A stretch of DNA of 38,050 bases from an uncultured Bacillota bacterium (GTDB taxonomy: Bacteria; Bacillota; Clostridia; Christensenellales; UBA1242). A program made the position numbers and the translations under genes. Positions within the stretch are counted from its first letter, which is position 1, and each line of letters begins with the position of its first letter. The notes under the pieces were generated by a model. It was not told the DNA's origin. It did not search any database and saw only the letters and a list, made by a program, of their open reading frames with translations. The stretch lies in NCBI GenBank assembly GCA_949289785.1, contig CASEOW010000033.1:1-38050 (forward strand), given 5' to 3'. Positions 9,909 to 18,550 of this stretch are shown one piece after another.

Positions 9909-11384
9909 TTAAAGGAGAATACAAAGCACTCCACCCTTTCCTTCATTTACAATTCTAGAAAGAGTTTTTCTCATTTTGCGTTGAGCTTCAACCGGCATTG
10001 TAACAATTTTTGTATTAATGTTATCACCAATCAAAGAATATAAACTTTTGCCTAATATATTTGTATCCCAAATAGATGCTGGGTCTTGTTCAAATTGTTC
10101 AACAAGACTTTTTGCTAAATCTTGGCTTTGGTCTTCAGTTCCTACAAGTGGTGTAACTTCTGTTTCAACATCAACTCTCATTATATGCAAGCTTGGAGCA
10201 GTTGCTTTGATTTTAACCCCAAATCTTCCACCCTGTTTAATAATTTCAGGTTCACCAAGTTCAAGATCATCACGCTTTGGCTCAACAATTCCATAACCTG
10301 TTTGACTAACTTGTTCAAGAGCGCTTTTTATTTTATCATATTCAACTTTTGCTACTGCAAGTTGTTTAATATAACTTATAAGAGCAAAATCATCTTTGAT
10401 TTCATAACCACATTGACTAGATAAAACCTTGTAAAATAAATCTGCTTTAGGAATAACATCAAATTCTACAATTCCATTTCCAGCATTTATAGTTGATACA
10501 GTTATTGGTTCAAAACATTCGCTATCTTCAAAAGCAATTTGATTTTTATCTGCGTCGCTAAGTTTTATCATTTGATTTCCAAGTCTTTTCATTTCACTTG
10601 CAATTTCTTTAATAATGTCATTAGAAAAATCAAGTGCGCAAAGCCAATTTGGCATTTTAACATGAAGTGATGAAACAGGAAATTCCATTAATATTTTTTC
10701 AAAAACTTTGTCTACATCTTCATCTTTAAGTTCTTTTGCATTTAAAGCAATTACAGGAACATCATATTTTCCCGATAAAGAAGAAGTTAATTTTTTTACT
10801 TCTGTGCTATTAGGTGATTTACAATTAACAACTAGAACAAAAGGTTTGCCACATTCTTTCATTTCACCAATAACTCTTTCTTCAGCTTCAATATAGTTAC
10901 TTCTAGGAATATCAGTAACAGAACCATCAGTAGTTAAAACAATTCCGATTGTCGAATGTTCGTTGATAACTTTATTAGTTCCAAGTTCAGCAGCTTCTTC
11001 AAAAGGCAATTCTTCATCAGACCAAGGTGTTTTTACAAGTCTTGGTTTATCATCTTCAGTGTGTCCCATAACACCATTGACAAGATAGCCCACGCAATCA
11101 ATCATTCTAACCTGCATATCTGCACCCGCCACCTTTATAGCGACAGCTTCATTAGGAACAAATCTAGGCTGTGTAGTCATGATTGTTTTACCGTCAGCAC
11201 TTTGAGGTAGTTCGTCAATAGTTCTTTCTTTAGAATTTTTTTCAGTGATATTAGGAAGTACTAATTTTTTCATAAATTCTGTTATAAAAGTGGACTTGCC
11301 AACTCTAACAGGTCCAACAACACCAATATAAATGTCACCATTAGTACGAGTTTTAATATCATCATAAATTTGGAATTTTTCCAT
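9909..11384 (-). CDS. spoIVA: Stage IV sporulation protein A (spore coat ATPase)
   Basis: SpoIVA is an ATPase that polymerises on the outer forespore membrane and forms the basement layer of the spore coat. The 491 residues match the family length (492 in Bacillus subtilis). The P-loop GPVRVGKS lies at residues 24-31, and the protein has the typical N-terminus and a C-terminal end rich in small and hydrophobic residues. A strong TAGGAGG site precedes the ATG. A sequence close to a mother-cell sigma-E promoter lies directly upstream. This gene is the main evidence that the organism, or a recent ancestor, forms endospores. Confidence 0.96.
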   Translation of the reverse strand: MEKFQIYDDIKTRTNGDIYIGVVGPVRVGKSTFITEFMKKLVLPNITEKNSKERTIDELPQSADGKTIMTTQPRFVPNEAVAIKVAGADMQVRMIDCVGYLVNGVMGHTEDDKPRLVKTPWSDEELPFEEAAELGTNKVINEHSTIGIVLTTDGSVTDIPRSNYIEAEERVIGEMKECGKPFVLVVNCKSPNSTEVKKLTSSLSGKYDVPVIALNAKELKDEDVDKVFEKILMEFPVSSLHVKMPNWLCALDFSNDIIKEIASEMKRLGNQMIKLSDADKNQIAFEDSECFEPITVSTINAGNGIVEFDVIPKADLFYKVLSSQCGYEIKDDFALISYIKQLAVAKVEYDKIKSALEQVSQTGYGIVEPKRDDLELGEPEIIKQGGRFGVKIKATAPSLHIMRVDVETEVTPLVGTEDQSQDLAKSLVEQFEQDPASIWDTNILGKSLYSLIGDNINTKIVTMPVEAQRKMRKTLSRIVNEGKGGVLCILL

Positions 11385-11409
11385 AATTATGCCTCCTATG
11401 CGACAAGAT

Positions 11410-11438
11410 AATCTATGCTTATGGAAAGCGAAATATAA
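11410..11438 (-). promoter_or_regulatory. Candidate sigma-E promoter of spoIVA
   Basis: On the minus strand CATAGATT (11410-11417) differs from the sigma-E -10 consensus CATACAHT at one position. TTATATT lies 14 nt upstream (11432-11438), one mismatch from KMATATT. The predicted transcript starts about 20 nt before the ATG. spoIVA is a known sigma-E target in Bacillus; the match here is my reading of the bases. Confidence 0.55.
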
Positions 11439-11530
11439 CTAAAACAATCTAGAAAATAAAATCTTAATTATAATTTATTAATTTTGTTTTTTAAACATCG
11501 CTTTAAATATTAAAATTTAAATAGTTAAAA

Positions 11531-11560
11531 CAAAAAAAGCTGATTTTATTAGCCAGCTTT
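11531..11560 (-). terminator. Terminator after plsY
   Basis: The stem AAAGCTG / CAGCTTT (arms 11554-11560 and 11536-11542) has an 11-nt loop and is followed by TTTTG on the minus strand. It is positioned 12 nt after the plsY stop and closes the der-plsY transcript. Confidence 0.7.
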
Positions 11561-11571
11561 CTTTTACTATT

Positions 11572-12564
11572 TTATTTATCAGTTGCACTATCATCAGTAT
11601 TAATAATATTTTTATCTTTATTAATTTCTTCTTCACTTATATTTTCTTTAGGCATTTCTTTTTCAATATTGATTTCATCATGATTATTTGTATCATCTTC
11701 ATTGTTGAGTTTACTAATATTTTCCTCTTCAATTATAATTTCTTCATCAGAATTATTTTCATTGTTTTGTTCTTCTATATTGATTTCAGTTTTTACTTCT
11801 TCACTATCATTATTGTTTTCTTCTTTCTTTTGTAAATCTGTCACTATAATTTCTTTTTCAGGTTTATTATCTACAAATTGTTCATCAATAATTTGTTCAC
11901 CTTTTTTATGACAGAAAACTTTAACAACATGAGCTCTAAAATTAATTTTATTTTCTGTGTGATTAATAAGTCTTTTAATATTTGAATGATGTCTAACGAG
12001 AATTAAAATAAATAATGCCCAAACAAATATTGTAATAAGCCAAGCATATTGCACTTTTGCAAGCCAAACATAAATAGTATAAGCTATAGTCAAACCACCG
12101 GTATATATGAAAGAAATTACACTACCATATTCAACAAACATAAAAATGATAAAACATACTATAAACCAAGCCATTGCTACATACCAAAGATTAGAGAATA
12201 AGAATATACCAGCAAGACAGGCAACCCCCTTCCCACCTTTAAATTTGGACCATACAGGGAAATTATATCCAATCATTAAAAATATAGCACTAACAAAATA
12301 AATAACTTGATCATATTGAGGAAGTAATAATTTAAACACTAAACAAGTTAAGCCACTTTTAATAACTTCAGCTATAAATGTAGCAAAAGCAAGTATAAAC
12401 CCAAAATTTCTAAGCATATTCATTGTTCCGGGATTGCCACTTCCGAGTTTAGTTATGTCCTTATGTTTAGTTTGCCAAGCTAAAATCTTTGAAAAATTAA
12501 TTGTTCCAATAAAATAAGAAACAAAAGCTACAAGAATAAAATAAAGTATATCAGTAGTTGTCAT
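11572..12564 (-). CDS. plsY: Glycerol-3-phosphate acyltransferase PlsY with long acidic tail
   Basis: PlsY is an integral membrane enzyme that transfers the acyl group of acyl-phosphate to glycerol-3-phosphate, the first step of phospholipid synthesis. The N-terminal 207 residues show the family motifs: SYFIGTINFSKI, GSGNPG (41-46) and FKGGKG (108-113), several membrane helices, and the RHHSNIKRLINHTENKI end. PlsY normally stops there at about 200-215 residues. Here about 120 further residues follow, dominated by Glu, Asp, Asn and Ile and probably disordered. The start overlaps the stop of der by 4 nt (ATGA), implying translational coupling. Confidence 0.93.
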   Translation of the reverse strand: MTTTDILYFILVAFVSYFIGTINFSKILAWQTKHKDITKLGSGNPGTMNMLRNFGFILAFATFIAEVIKSGLTCLVFKLLLPQYDQVIYFVSAIFLMIGYNFPVWSKFKGGKGVACLAGIFLFSNLWYVAMAWFIVCFIIFMFVEYGSVISFIYTGGLTIAYTIYVWLAKVQYAWLITIFVWALFILILVRHHSNIKRLINHTENKINFRAHVVKVFCHKKGEQIIDEQFVDNKPEKEIIVTDLQKKEENNNDSEEVKTEINIEEQNNENNSDEEIIIEEENISKLNNEDDTNNHDEINIEKEMPKENISEEEINKDKNIINTDDSATDK

Positions 12565-13874
12565 TCTTCACCTTTACCTTTTATTATAATTTTAAGTGGA
12601 GTTCCAGAAAAATCTACACTTTGTCTTAATCTATTTTCCAAGTATCTTCTATAGGAGAAATTGATAAGTTTAGGTTCATTAACAAAAATTACAAAAGTAG
12701 GAGGATTAGTAGAAGCTTGAGTTATATATTTAATTTTTGCACGCCTACCACTTTGAGCTTGAGGTTCAAAATTCAAAATAGCCTGATGTAATAAATCATT
12801 AAGAGCACCAGTAGAAATTCTTTTAGAAGAATTTTCATAACTTTCAATAGCAAGTTGCATAATTTGTCCAACACTTTCGCCAGTTAAAGCAGAAACGAAT
12901 ACAACCTTAAAATAACTCATAAAACTCAACTGATTGTTAAGCATTGCTAAATAGGATTGCTTATCTTTTGATTTAATATCCCATTTATTAACAACAATAA
13001 CAGAAGGTTTGCCAGCTTCATGAACATATCCGGCAATTTTAACATCTTGCTCAGCAATAGATTCGTTAGAGCCATCAACAACAATAAGAGCAATATCGCA
13101 CTGGTCAATGCTAGACATAGTTCGCAAAACACTATAACCTTCAATAGTTCCACTTTCAATAACTTTTTGCTTTCTTAGTCCGGCAGTATCAATAAGAGCA
13201 AAATCTTGTTTATTATAACGGAAAGGAACAAAGACGCTATCACGAGTAGTTCCTTCAATGCTACTAACAACAACTCTATTATTGCCTATAATTTTGTTAG
13301 TAAGAGAACTTTTTCCAACATTAGGTCTACCAACTATAGCAATTTTTGTAGCATTAATATCTTCACCTTCAAGATTAAGATTAGAAAAATTTGCAACAAT
13401 CGCGTCAAGAACATCACCAATTCCTTTGCCTTGAGAAAGAGATAAAGGATAAGGCTGGCCAAGACCAAGCGAATAAAATTCATAAGTATTCTCAATTTCA
13501 AATCTATCTAATTTGTTTACTACAAGAATAACAGGTTTTTTTGACCTATGCAAAATTTGAGCAACTTCGTTATCATTATTAGTAATGCCACTTTGCCCGT
13601 CAACTAAAAAGACAATAACATCAGCTTGTTCAATAGCAATTTTTGCTTGAATTAAAATATCTTTTTGAAATTTATCATCACTAAATCTATCGATACCACC
13701 AGTATCGACTAGAGTAAAAGTATAACCTTGCCATTGAGCATCAGCATAAAGCCTGTCGCGTGTAACACCCGGCATATCATCAACAATACTAATTCTTTTA
13801 CCGCAGACTTTGTTAAAAAAAGTACTTTTTCCAACATTAGGTCTGCCAACAATAGCAACAATAGGTTTTAACAT
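12561..13874 (-). CDS. der: Ribosome assembly GTPase Der (EngA)
   Basis: Der is a tandem-domain GTPase needed for maturation of the 50S subunit. At 437 residues it is full length. Two copies of GRPNVGKS are present (residues 10-17 and 182-189), each followed by G2, DTGG/DTAG and NKLD/NKWD motifs. A C-terminal KH-like domain ends in a basic tail. The ATG at 13874 has a GGTGA site. The downstream plsY overlaps by 4 nt, so the pair forms one transcript ending at the terminator near 11531. Confidence 0.97.
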   Translation of the reverse strand: MLKPIVAIVGRPNVGKSTFFNKVCGKRISIVDDMPGVTRDRLYADAQWQGYTFTLVDTGGIDRFSDDKFQKDILIQAKIAIEQADVIVFLVDGQSGITNNDNEVAQILHRSKKPVILVVNKLDRFEIENTYEFYSLGLGQPYPLSLSQGKGIGDVLDAIVANFSNLNLEGEDINATKIAIVGRPNVGKSSLTNKIIGNNRVVVSSIEGTTRDSVFVPFRYNKQDFALIDTAGLRKQKVIESGTIEGYSVLRTMSSIDQCDIALIVVDGSNESIAEQDVKIAGYVHEAGKPSVIVVNKWDIKSKDKQSYLAMLNNQLSFMSYFKVVFVSALTGESVGQIMQLAIESYENSSKRISTGALNDLLHQAILNFEPQAQSGRRAKIKYITQASTNPPTFVIFVNEPKLINFSYRRYLENRLRQSVDFSGTPLKIIIKGKGEE

Positions 13875-14025
13875 AAATAATCACCAACTAAACTTTAACA
13901 TATTTTATAATAAAAAACAAGAAAAATAAAAAAGAAATCGTTTATTTAATAGATAAACTATTGAATAATAAAAATAAAATGTTTATAACTAATACTTAAA
14001 ACAAAATTTAATTTAATAAGACAAA

Positions 14026-14970
14026 TTAAATATTAAGAATAGAGAAAACAATATAGTTAAGAGCAGTATCTTGAAGCATTTGCCCATTTTTAATATTAAA
14101 GTCAACTTCTTCTAAAAGAGAATATATTTTTTTAAGTTGAATTTTAGAAAAATTTTTCGCCTGAGCTCTTTGTTTGGTTATTGCGTATTCTTTAACACCG
14201 AGTAAAGAAGCAAGCACTTTATTATCAATGTCAGAAATAGAAATGAAGAAAAGTCGTCTAAAATGATTAGTAATAAGAGAGATAAGCCCTTGCTCTTTTG
14301 CCATTTGATTTAAAAGATTTATGGCAAGGTCAGCATTTTTACTACCTAACGCTTCAGTAAGCTGATAAACAATATATTCGTAATCTTTACTAGTCAAATT
14401 ATCAATCATTTGCTTAGTAATAAGCTCTTCATCACCTGCATAGGCAGAAATTTTTGAAACTTCGTTTATAATTTTGCTTAAATATCCATTAGTGCTATCA
14501 AATAAAGTGCTAACTGCTTCTTCGCTGATTTTTTTGCCATTTTTTTCAAACTCACTAATAATTAAAGCTTTACAAAGTGGATAATCAAATCTTTTGCAGT
14601 CTACAAATTCAGCATAATCTTTTAAGAAATCAAATTTTTTAAAATAATCAAAAATCACAAGAACACTACTATCAGACGGAGAAGATAAATAATTAAAAAA
14701 TGTTTTTTTATCATTTTCACTAATTTTAGCAACATTTTTAACTAAAACTAATCTTCGCTCGTCAGCCATTGGAAGCATTTCAAGACTGTCTATAACACTT
14801 TTAACAGAAAAATTTTCATCATCAAATTTTTGCAAATTAAAATCTTCGAAATTAATATTGCAAGCCTTTTTTATCATAGCAAAGCCACGGTCATAAAGAA
14901 AGAAATCTTCGCCTTGAAAAAGATAAAAATTTTTAAGTTCACCTTTTAATCTTTGTTTTAAAGTTTTCAA
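14026..14970 (-). CDS. holA: DNA polymerase III subunit delta
   Basis: HolA is the clamp-loader subunit that opens the beta clamp. The 314-residue length fits the family. The N-terminus carries the FYLFQGEDFFLYDRG segment, and the middle has the LEMLPMADERRLVLVKNV segment typical of delta. The C-terminal helical domain ends in LQDTALNYIVFSI. The ATG overlaps the TGA of comEC by 4 nt, an arrangement common in Firmicutes, where holA follows comEC. I see no clear terminator in the 151 nt before der. Confidence 0.92.
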   Translation of the reverse strand: MKTLKQRLKGELKNFYLFQGEDFFLYDRGFAMIKKACNINFEDFNLQKFDDENFSVKSVIDSLEMLPMADERRLVLVKNVAKISENDKKTFFNYLSSPSDSSVLVIFDYFKKFDFLKDYAEFVDCKRFDYPLCKALIISEFEKNGKKISEEAVSTLFDSTNGYLSKIINEVSKISAYAGDEELITKQMIDNLTSKDYEYIVYQLTEALGSKNADLAINLLNQMAKEQGLISLITNHFRRLFFISISDIDNKVLASLLGVKEYAITKQRAQAKNFSKIQLKKIYSLLEEVDFNIKNGQMLQDTALNYIVFSILNI

Positions 14971-17081
14971 TCAAGCCCCCTTACAACAAAACTATCATAA
15001 TCGAGTTTAAAATATAAATTCCCATTTAAATCATAACTAAAATCAGAATAAGCATAGTCCTTGCTTGTTACAACTGTCGCATCACAAAATCTACCAATAT
15101 CCTGATTATTTCCAGCAATAACTAAATGTGGATTATACTCAGAAATCGCATTTTTATAATAAGTTAAATTATTATAATTGTTTTCTTCATCATTTGCAAC
15201 AAAAACACAAATTTGGTCAAAATTTATGCAAGCACCTAAAACATCTTCATCATCGTTTAAAATGTAGTTTATCACAAAATCTCCGGCACTAATAGTATAA
15301 TCACCATAAGATATAAGAATATTATCAACACTTGTATCACCTTCGCGAGCAATATAGTGAGAAATGTTGTAATCTGATAACTCCCCAAGCCTGCCCATGC
15401 TTAACTCTTCAAAAGCAAGATAATAATCAAAACTATTAACTTTATTGTTGTTCATATAACGAGTTAAAATATAGTTTTTTCCAATAAGTAAAACTTGCCC
15501 TGAAGAATTTTTAAGGATAACAACCTGCTCATCATAACTATTTAGGTAAACAACTCCTGTGCTAAACTTTGTAGAAATGGAAGTAAAACCATAATTACAA
15601 CATAAACATAGTATTAAGAAACAACTCAAAATGAATTTATTAATAGGTTTCGCCATAAAAACTTGACTTAATATAAAAACTAAGATAAAGAAAAAACAAC
15701 AAATACCAAAAGATAAAGGAGTAAGTGCAACTTTTAATGAAGAAGTAGAAAAAATTTGCGCTAAAATAGTGATAAATCTAATTCCATAATCACCAACAAT
15801 AAACAGCGAAGATAAGAAAGGCAAAATAAGTGAAAGCATTGATATTATAAATAAGAATGGATATAAAATTGAGAAGATAGAAACTACTAAGAGATTTATA
15901 ACAAAGAACAGTAAATTAAATTGTGAAGAAAATAATGCTAAAAAAGGGAAAATTGCAACTTGAGCAGAAAACGATACAGCAAAATATTTAGAAACAAAAT
16001 CAGGACACCATTTAATAAAAAATCTATAGAAAGCAGGATATAACAAAATTATTCCACATACACAAGAAATTGACATTAAAAAACCAACATCAAAAGCAGA
16101 AAGCGGACTAAATAAAATGATGACCAATCCTGCAAAACCTAGCGAATTTAAAGAATCATACCTTCTTCCTAGTAACGATGATATCATCATTATAATTCCC
16201 ATAACTGACGCTCTTATAACAGACGGAGTAAATCCACATAGAAAAGCATAAAAGATTATAATTAATGTTGTTATTAGAAACCTTATGTATTTGTTAATAT
16301 GTAAAAGTTTTAAAAATCCAAAAATTAATAAAATCAAAAAACTTATATGTAAACCTGAAACAGCCAAAATGTGTATAATTCCTGAATCTCTATAAGCCTC
16401 TTCTACTTCATAAACAATTCCAGATTTATCTCCAAATAAAACAGCATAAGATATTGACGCACTCTCCTCTGACATATTAGAATACAACTTTTCTTTAATC
16501 GCCAATCTAATTTTTTCGTCAATTTTTATGTTGTTGTTGCTAACAACTATATCATCACTAGAAACTTCAGCAGTATATCCTACACCTGCACGATAATTAC
16601 TACTATTAAATGAATCTAAAGTAAATAAGTGTACACTCTCAAGACTTGATTCAAAAGCAATAGTGTCCCCTATCTTAATATCATTTTCACCTTTAGAAAT
16701 ATAAACTTTTACATTTTTATCACTTTTGCCATTTATTTTAACTTCATCTATTACAGCAATATAACTATATTTAGTTTCTTCAAAGTTATCACTCACTCTG
16801 CCTACAACCGAAACATTGCCTTGATAATATGTAGGCTTTGTTGTAAAATATCCTATAAAAAATAGCCCACAACCTATAAAGAAACAAGCAAATAAAACTA
16901 GCATGATTTTGTATTTTTTCTTCCATATCAATAAAAATGCTAAAGATGAAAGAAGAAGCAACGAAATAATAAGCGTTTCTATAGAGTTACTGTAAAGATA
17001 ACCAGCAACTACTATCCCAAACAAGCATGCTAAAAAAGGATAAAATATCCACCTAAAGTTTATAAATCTTTGTGTATTCAC
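14967..17081 (-). CDS. comEC: ComEC/Rec2 DNA-uptake channel protein, C-terminal domain without metal motif
   Basis: ComEC forms the inner-membrane channel for single-stranded DNA in natural transformation. Residues 1-90 hold membrane helices, followed by an OB-like extracytoplasmic region (about 75-190). The large competence transmembrane domain includes the signature GDKSGIVYEVEEAYRDSGIIHILAVSGLHISF. The C-terminal region (from about 505) occupies the place of the usual metallo-beta-lactamase domain, but I see no HxHxDH-type motif. The start at 17081 is a GTG with no evident ribosome binding site, and no suitable ATG follows nearby, so the start is uncertain. Its stop overlaps the holA start. 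Confidence 0.9.
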   Translation of the reverse strand: MNTQRFINFRWIFYPFLACLFGIVVAGYLYSNSIETLIISLLLLSSLAFLLIWKKKYKIMLVLFACFFIGCGLFFIGYFTTKPTYYQGNVSVVGRVSDNFEETKYSYIAVIDEVKINGKSDKNVKVYISKGENDIKIGDTIAFESSLESVHLFTLDSFNSSNYRAGVGYTAEVSSDDIVVSNNNIKIDEKIRLAIKEKLYSNMSEESASISYAVLFGDKSGIVYEVEEAYRDSGIIHILAVSGLHISFLILLIFGFLKLLHINKYIRFLITTLIIIFYAFLCGFTPSVIRASVMGIIMMISSLLGRRYDSLNSLGFAGLVIILFSPLSAFDVGFLMSISCVCGIILLYPAFYRFFIKWCPDFVSKYFAVSFSAQVAIFPFLALFSSQFNLLFFVINLLVVSIFSILYPFLFIISMLSLILPFLSSLFIVGDYGIRFITILAQIFSTSSLKVALTPLSFGICCFFFILVFILSQVFMAKPINKFILSCFLILCLCCNYGFTSISTKFSTGVVYLNSYDEQVVILKNSSGQVLLIGKNYILTRYMNNNKVNSFDYYLAFEELSMGRLGELSDYNISHYIAREGDTSVDNILISYGDYTISAGDFVINYILNDDEDVLGACINFDQICVFVANDEENNYNNLTYYKNAISEYNPHLVIAGNNQDIGRFCDATVVTSKDYAYSDFSYDLNGNLYFKLDYDSFVVRGLD

Positions 17082-17243
17082 TTGTATAGTTTAACAAATT
17101 ATCAATTTTTCTTCAATTATTTTGTCGTTTTTTATCTAATATTTCAAATTATATATTGCTTAAAATTGTATGTTTTTTGCATAAAACTATAAAAAATAAT
17201 AAAAAAAAGTTTTTTATATATAGAATAAAATTTAAAAAAGCAC

Positions 17244-17271
17244 TTGAAAAATAAATTCTTTATGATATAAT
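17244..17271 (+). promoter_or_regulatory. Predicted promoter of the Pro-Glu lipoprotein
   Basis: TTGAAA (17244-17249) and TATAAT (17266-17271) have a 16-nt spacer. They lie 35 nt upstream of the ATG at 17306, with AAAGGAG in between. This is the only clear signal in the 224-nt gap between the divergent comEC and lipoprotein genes. Confidence 0.7.
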
Positions 17272-17305
17272 AAATGTAGAAATATAGCCATAAAAGGAGA
17301 GAATT

Positions 17306-18451
17306 ATGGAAAAACAAAATTTTGAATTTGAAAAAATTAATAATGAAAATTCAACAAATAAAAAAACTAAAAAGCCATTGCTTAAACGCTTAGGTGGTGC
17401 TTTGAAAATCGCTGTTGTAACAATGCTAGTTACATTAGTTGCATCAACATTTGTTGCTTGTGATTTATTTAATGGCGGAAAAGATAATCCTGATGACCCA
17501 AACCAAGGAATAGTTACTCCTGAACCAGAACCTGAACCAGAACCTGAACCAGAGCCTGAACCAGAACCTGAACCAGAGCCTGAACCAGAGCCTGAACCAG
17601 AACCAGAGCCAGAACCTGAACCAGAGCCTGAGCCAGAACCAGAACCTGAGCCTGAACCAGAACCTGAGCCTGAACCAGAACCAGAACCTGAACCAGACCC
17701 ATCAGATGAACCACAAGACATAACAGAAGTTGATGAAATTGACGAAATCAACAAATTTGGTGATGAAATTAATAAACTCTTTAATGATAGATATTTGAAT
17801 TCCGTTGTTAAAGAAATAGGAAAAACTGCTTCTGTTGACAACATTGTTGATGGAAGTATTGAATGGAGAATAAATGCAAATGGAAACAATGTTTCTTCAC
17901 TTCAAGTAAGTTTTTATTACAATAAAGATGGTGTATATTCATTAAAAGTTGCAAACATAGATGCAAATAATACATCAATAAATGAAATAATAAATGGAAA
18001 TGTTCAAGGTTCAAACATAAAACTTGAATCTATGTCAATTTCAGTAATAGCAAGCAACATCGAAGCAAACAAAGAACTTGGAAATCTAGTTATCAACATA
18101 GTTAATAACGCAGAAGATACAGAAACTCAAAATGAAGGAGACATTTGGTGTAGTATTCAAGGAGATTCAACCGCAATAGGCGGAAAAGATTATAGAGTAA
18201 TTTCAGTATATCAAATCACTGAAAATCAAATTCAAAAATATGAAATAACTGTAGAAGCACCTACAATAAATGTAGAAAAAATAATGCAAAACATCAAAGA
18301 TGGAAAAACAAGAGGAACACCTACTTGCACAAATGAATATACTTTTGAAGGACAAAAAATTGAACAAGAAACAAGTAACAACGCCTTAAATGCTCAATAT
18401 AATAGTTATTCTCTTTTCAATGATTTTGATGACGAATATGTATTCGAATAA
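17306..18451 (+). CDS. Secreted lipoprotein with (Pro-Glu)29 stalk
   Basis: The protein has 381 residues. A cytoplasmic N-terminus with a Lys/Arg patch (about 20-35) leads into a hydrophobic segment ending at VASTFVAC, where C52 is the likely lipid-modified Cys, although the -3 residue is Phe rather than Leu. The N-region is unusually long for a lipoprotein signal. Residues 72-129 are 29 uninterrupted Pro-Glu pairs, a rigid extended rod likely to hold the rest away from the membrane through the cell wall. The remaining 250 residues are soluble and unrecognised (beta-rich look, [20 protein letters not shown]). It has its own promoter and terminator and is followed by a second lipoprotein gene. 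Function unknown. Confidence 0.85.
   Translation: MEKQNFEFEKINNENSTNKKTKKPLLKRLGGALKIAVVTMLVTLVASTFVACDLFNGGKDNPDDPNQGIVTPEPEPEPEPEPEPEPEPEPEPEPEPEPEPEPEPEPEPEPEPEPEPEPEPEPEPEPEPEPDPSDEPQDITEVDEIDEINKFGDEINKLFNDRYLNSVVKEIGKTASVDNIVDGSIEWRINANGNNVSSLQVSFYYNKDGVYSLKVANIDANNTSINEIINGNVQGSNIKLESMSISVIASNIEANKELGNLVINIVNNAEDTETQNEGDIWCSIQGDSTAIGGKDYRVISVYQITENQIQKYEITVEAPTINVEKIMQNIKDGKTRGTPTCTNEYTFEGQKIEQETSNNALNAQYNSYSLFNDFDDEYVFE
17519..17692 (+). repeat. Hexanucleotide Pro-Glu coding repeat
   Basis: This is 174 nt made of 29 six-base units CCW-GAR, with cca/cct and gaa/gag mixed in an irregular order. Expansion or loss of units keeps the frame. The mixed third positions show that the tract is old or was selected at protein level rather than being a fresh perfect slippage tract. 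Confidence 0.9.
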
Positions 18452-18478
18452 AAAAGTGGCAAACGCCACTTTTTTTTG
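18452..18478 (+). terminator. Terminator after the Pro-Glu lipoprotein
   Basis: The stem AAAAGTGGC / GCCACTTTT (18452-18460 and 18465-18473) has an AAAC loop and is followed by more T residues. It begins directly after the stop codon. Confidence 0.85.
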
Positions 18479-18515
18479 TTTATTTTATAAATAAAATAAA
18501 AATATACAAAAAAAA

Positions 18516-18544
18516 TTGATTTTTATGGTTTTTTAGGATAAAAT
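18516..18544 (+). promoter_or_regulatory. Predicted promoter reaching the start codon of the second lipoprotein
   Basis: TTGATT (18516-18521) and TAAAAT (18539-18544) are separated by 17 nt. The expected transcription start, about 7 nt after the -10, coincides with the ATG at 18551. The only purine-rich bases before the ATG (AAAGGT) are too close to serve as a ribosome binding site. Confidence 0.5.
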
Positions 18545-18550
18545 AAAGGT

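Noticed and set aside
17260..17889. A long Gly-Ser repeat protein on the minus strand
   Set aside because: It is the antisense of the Pro-Glu coding repeat; the plus-strand gene has promoter, ribosome binding site, lipobox and terminator.
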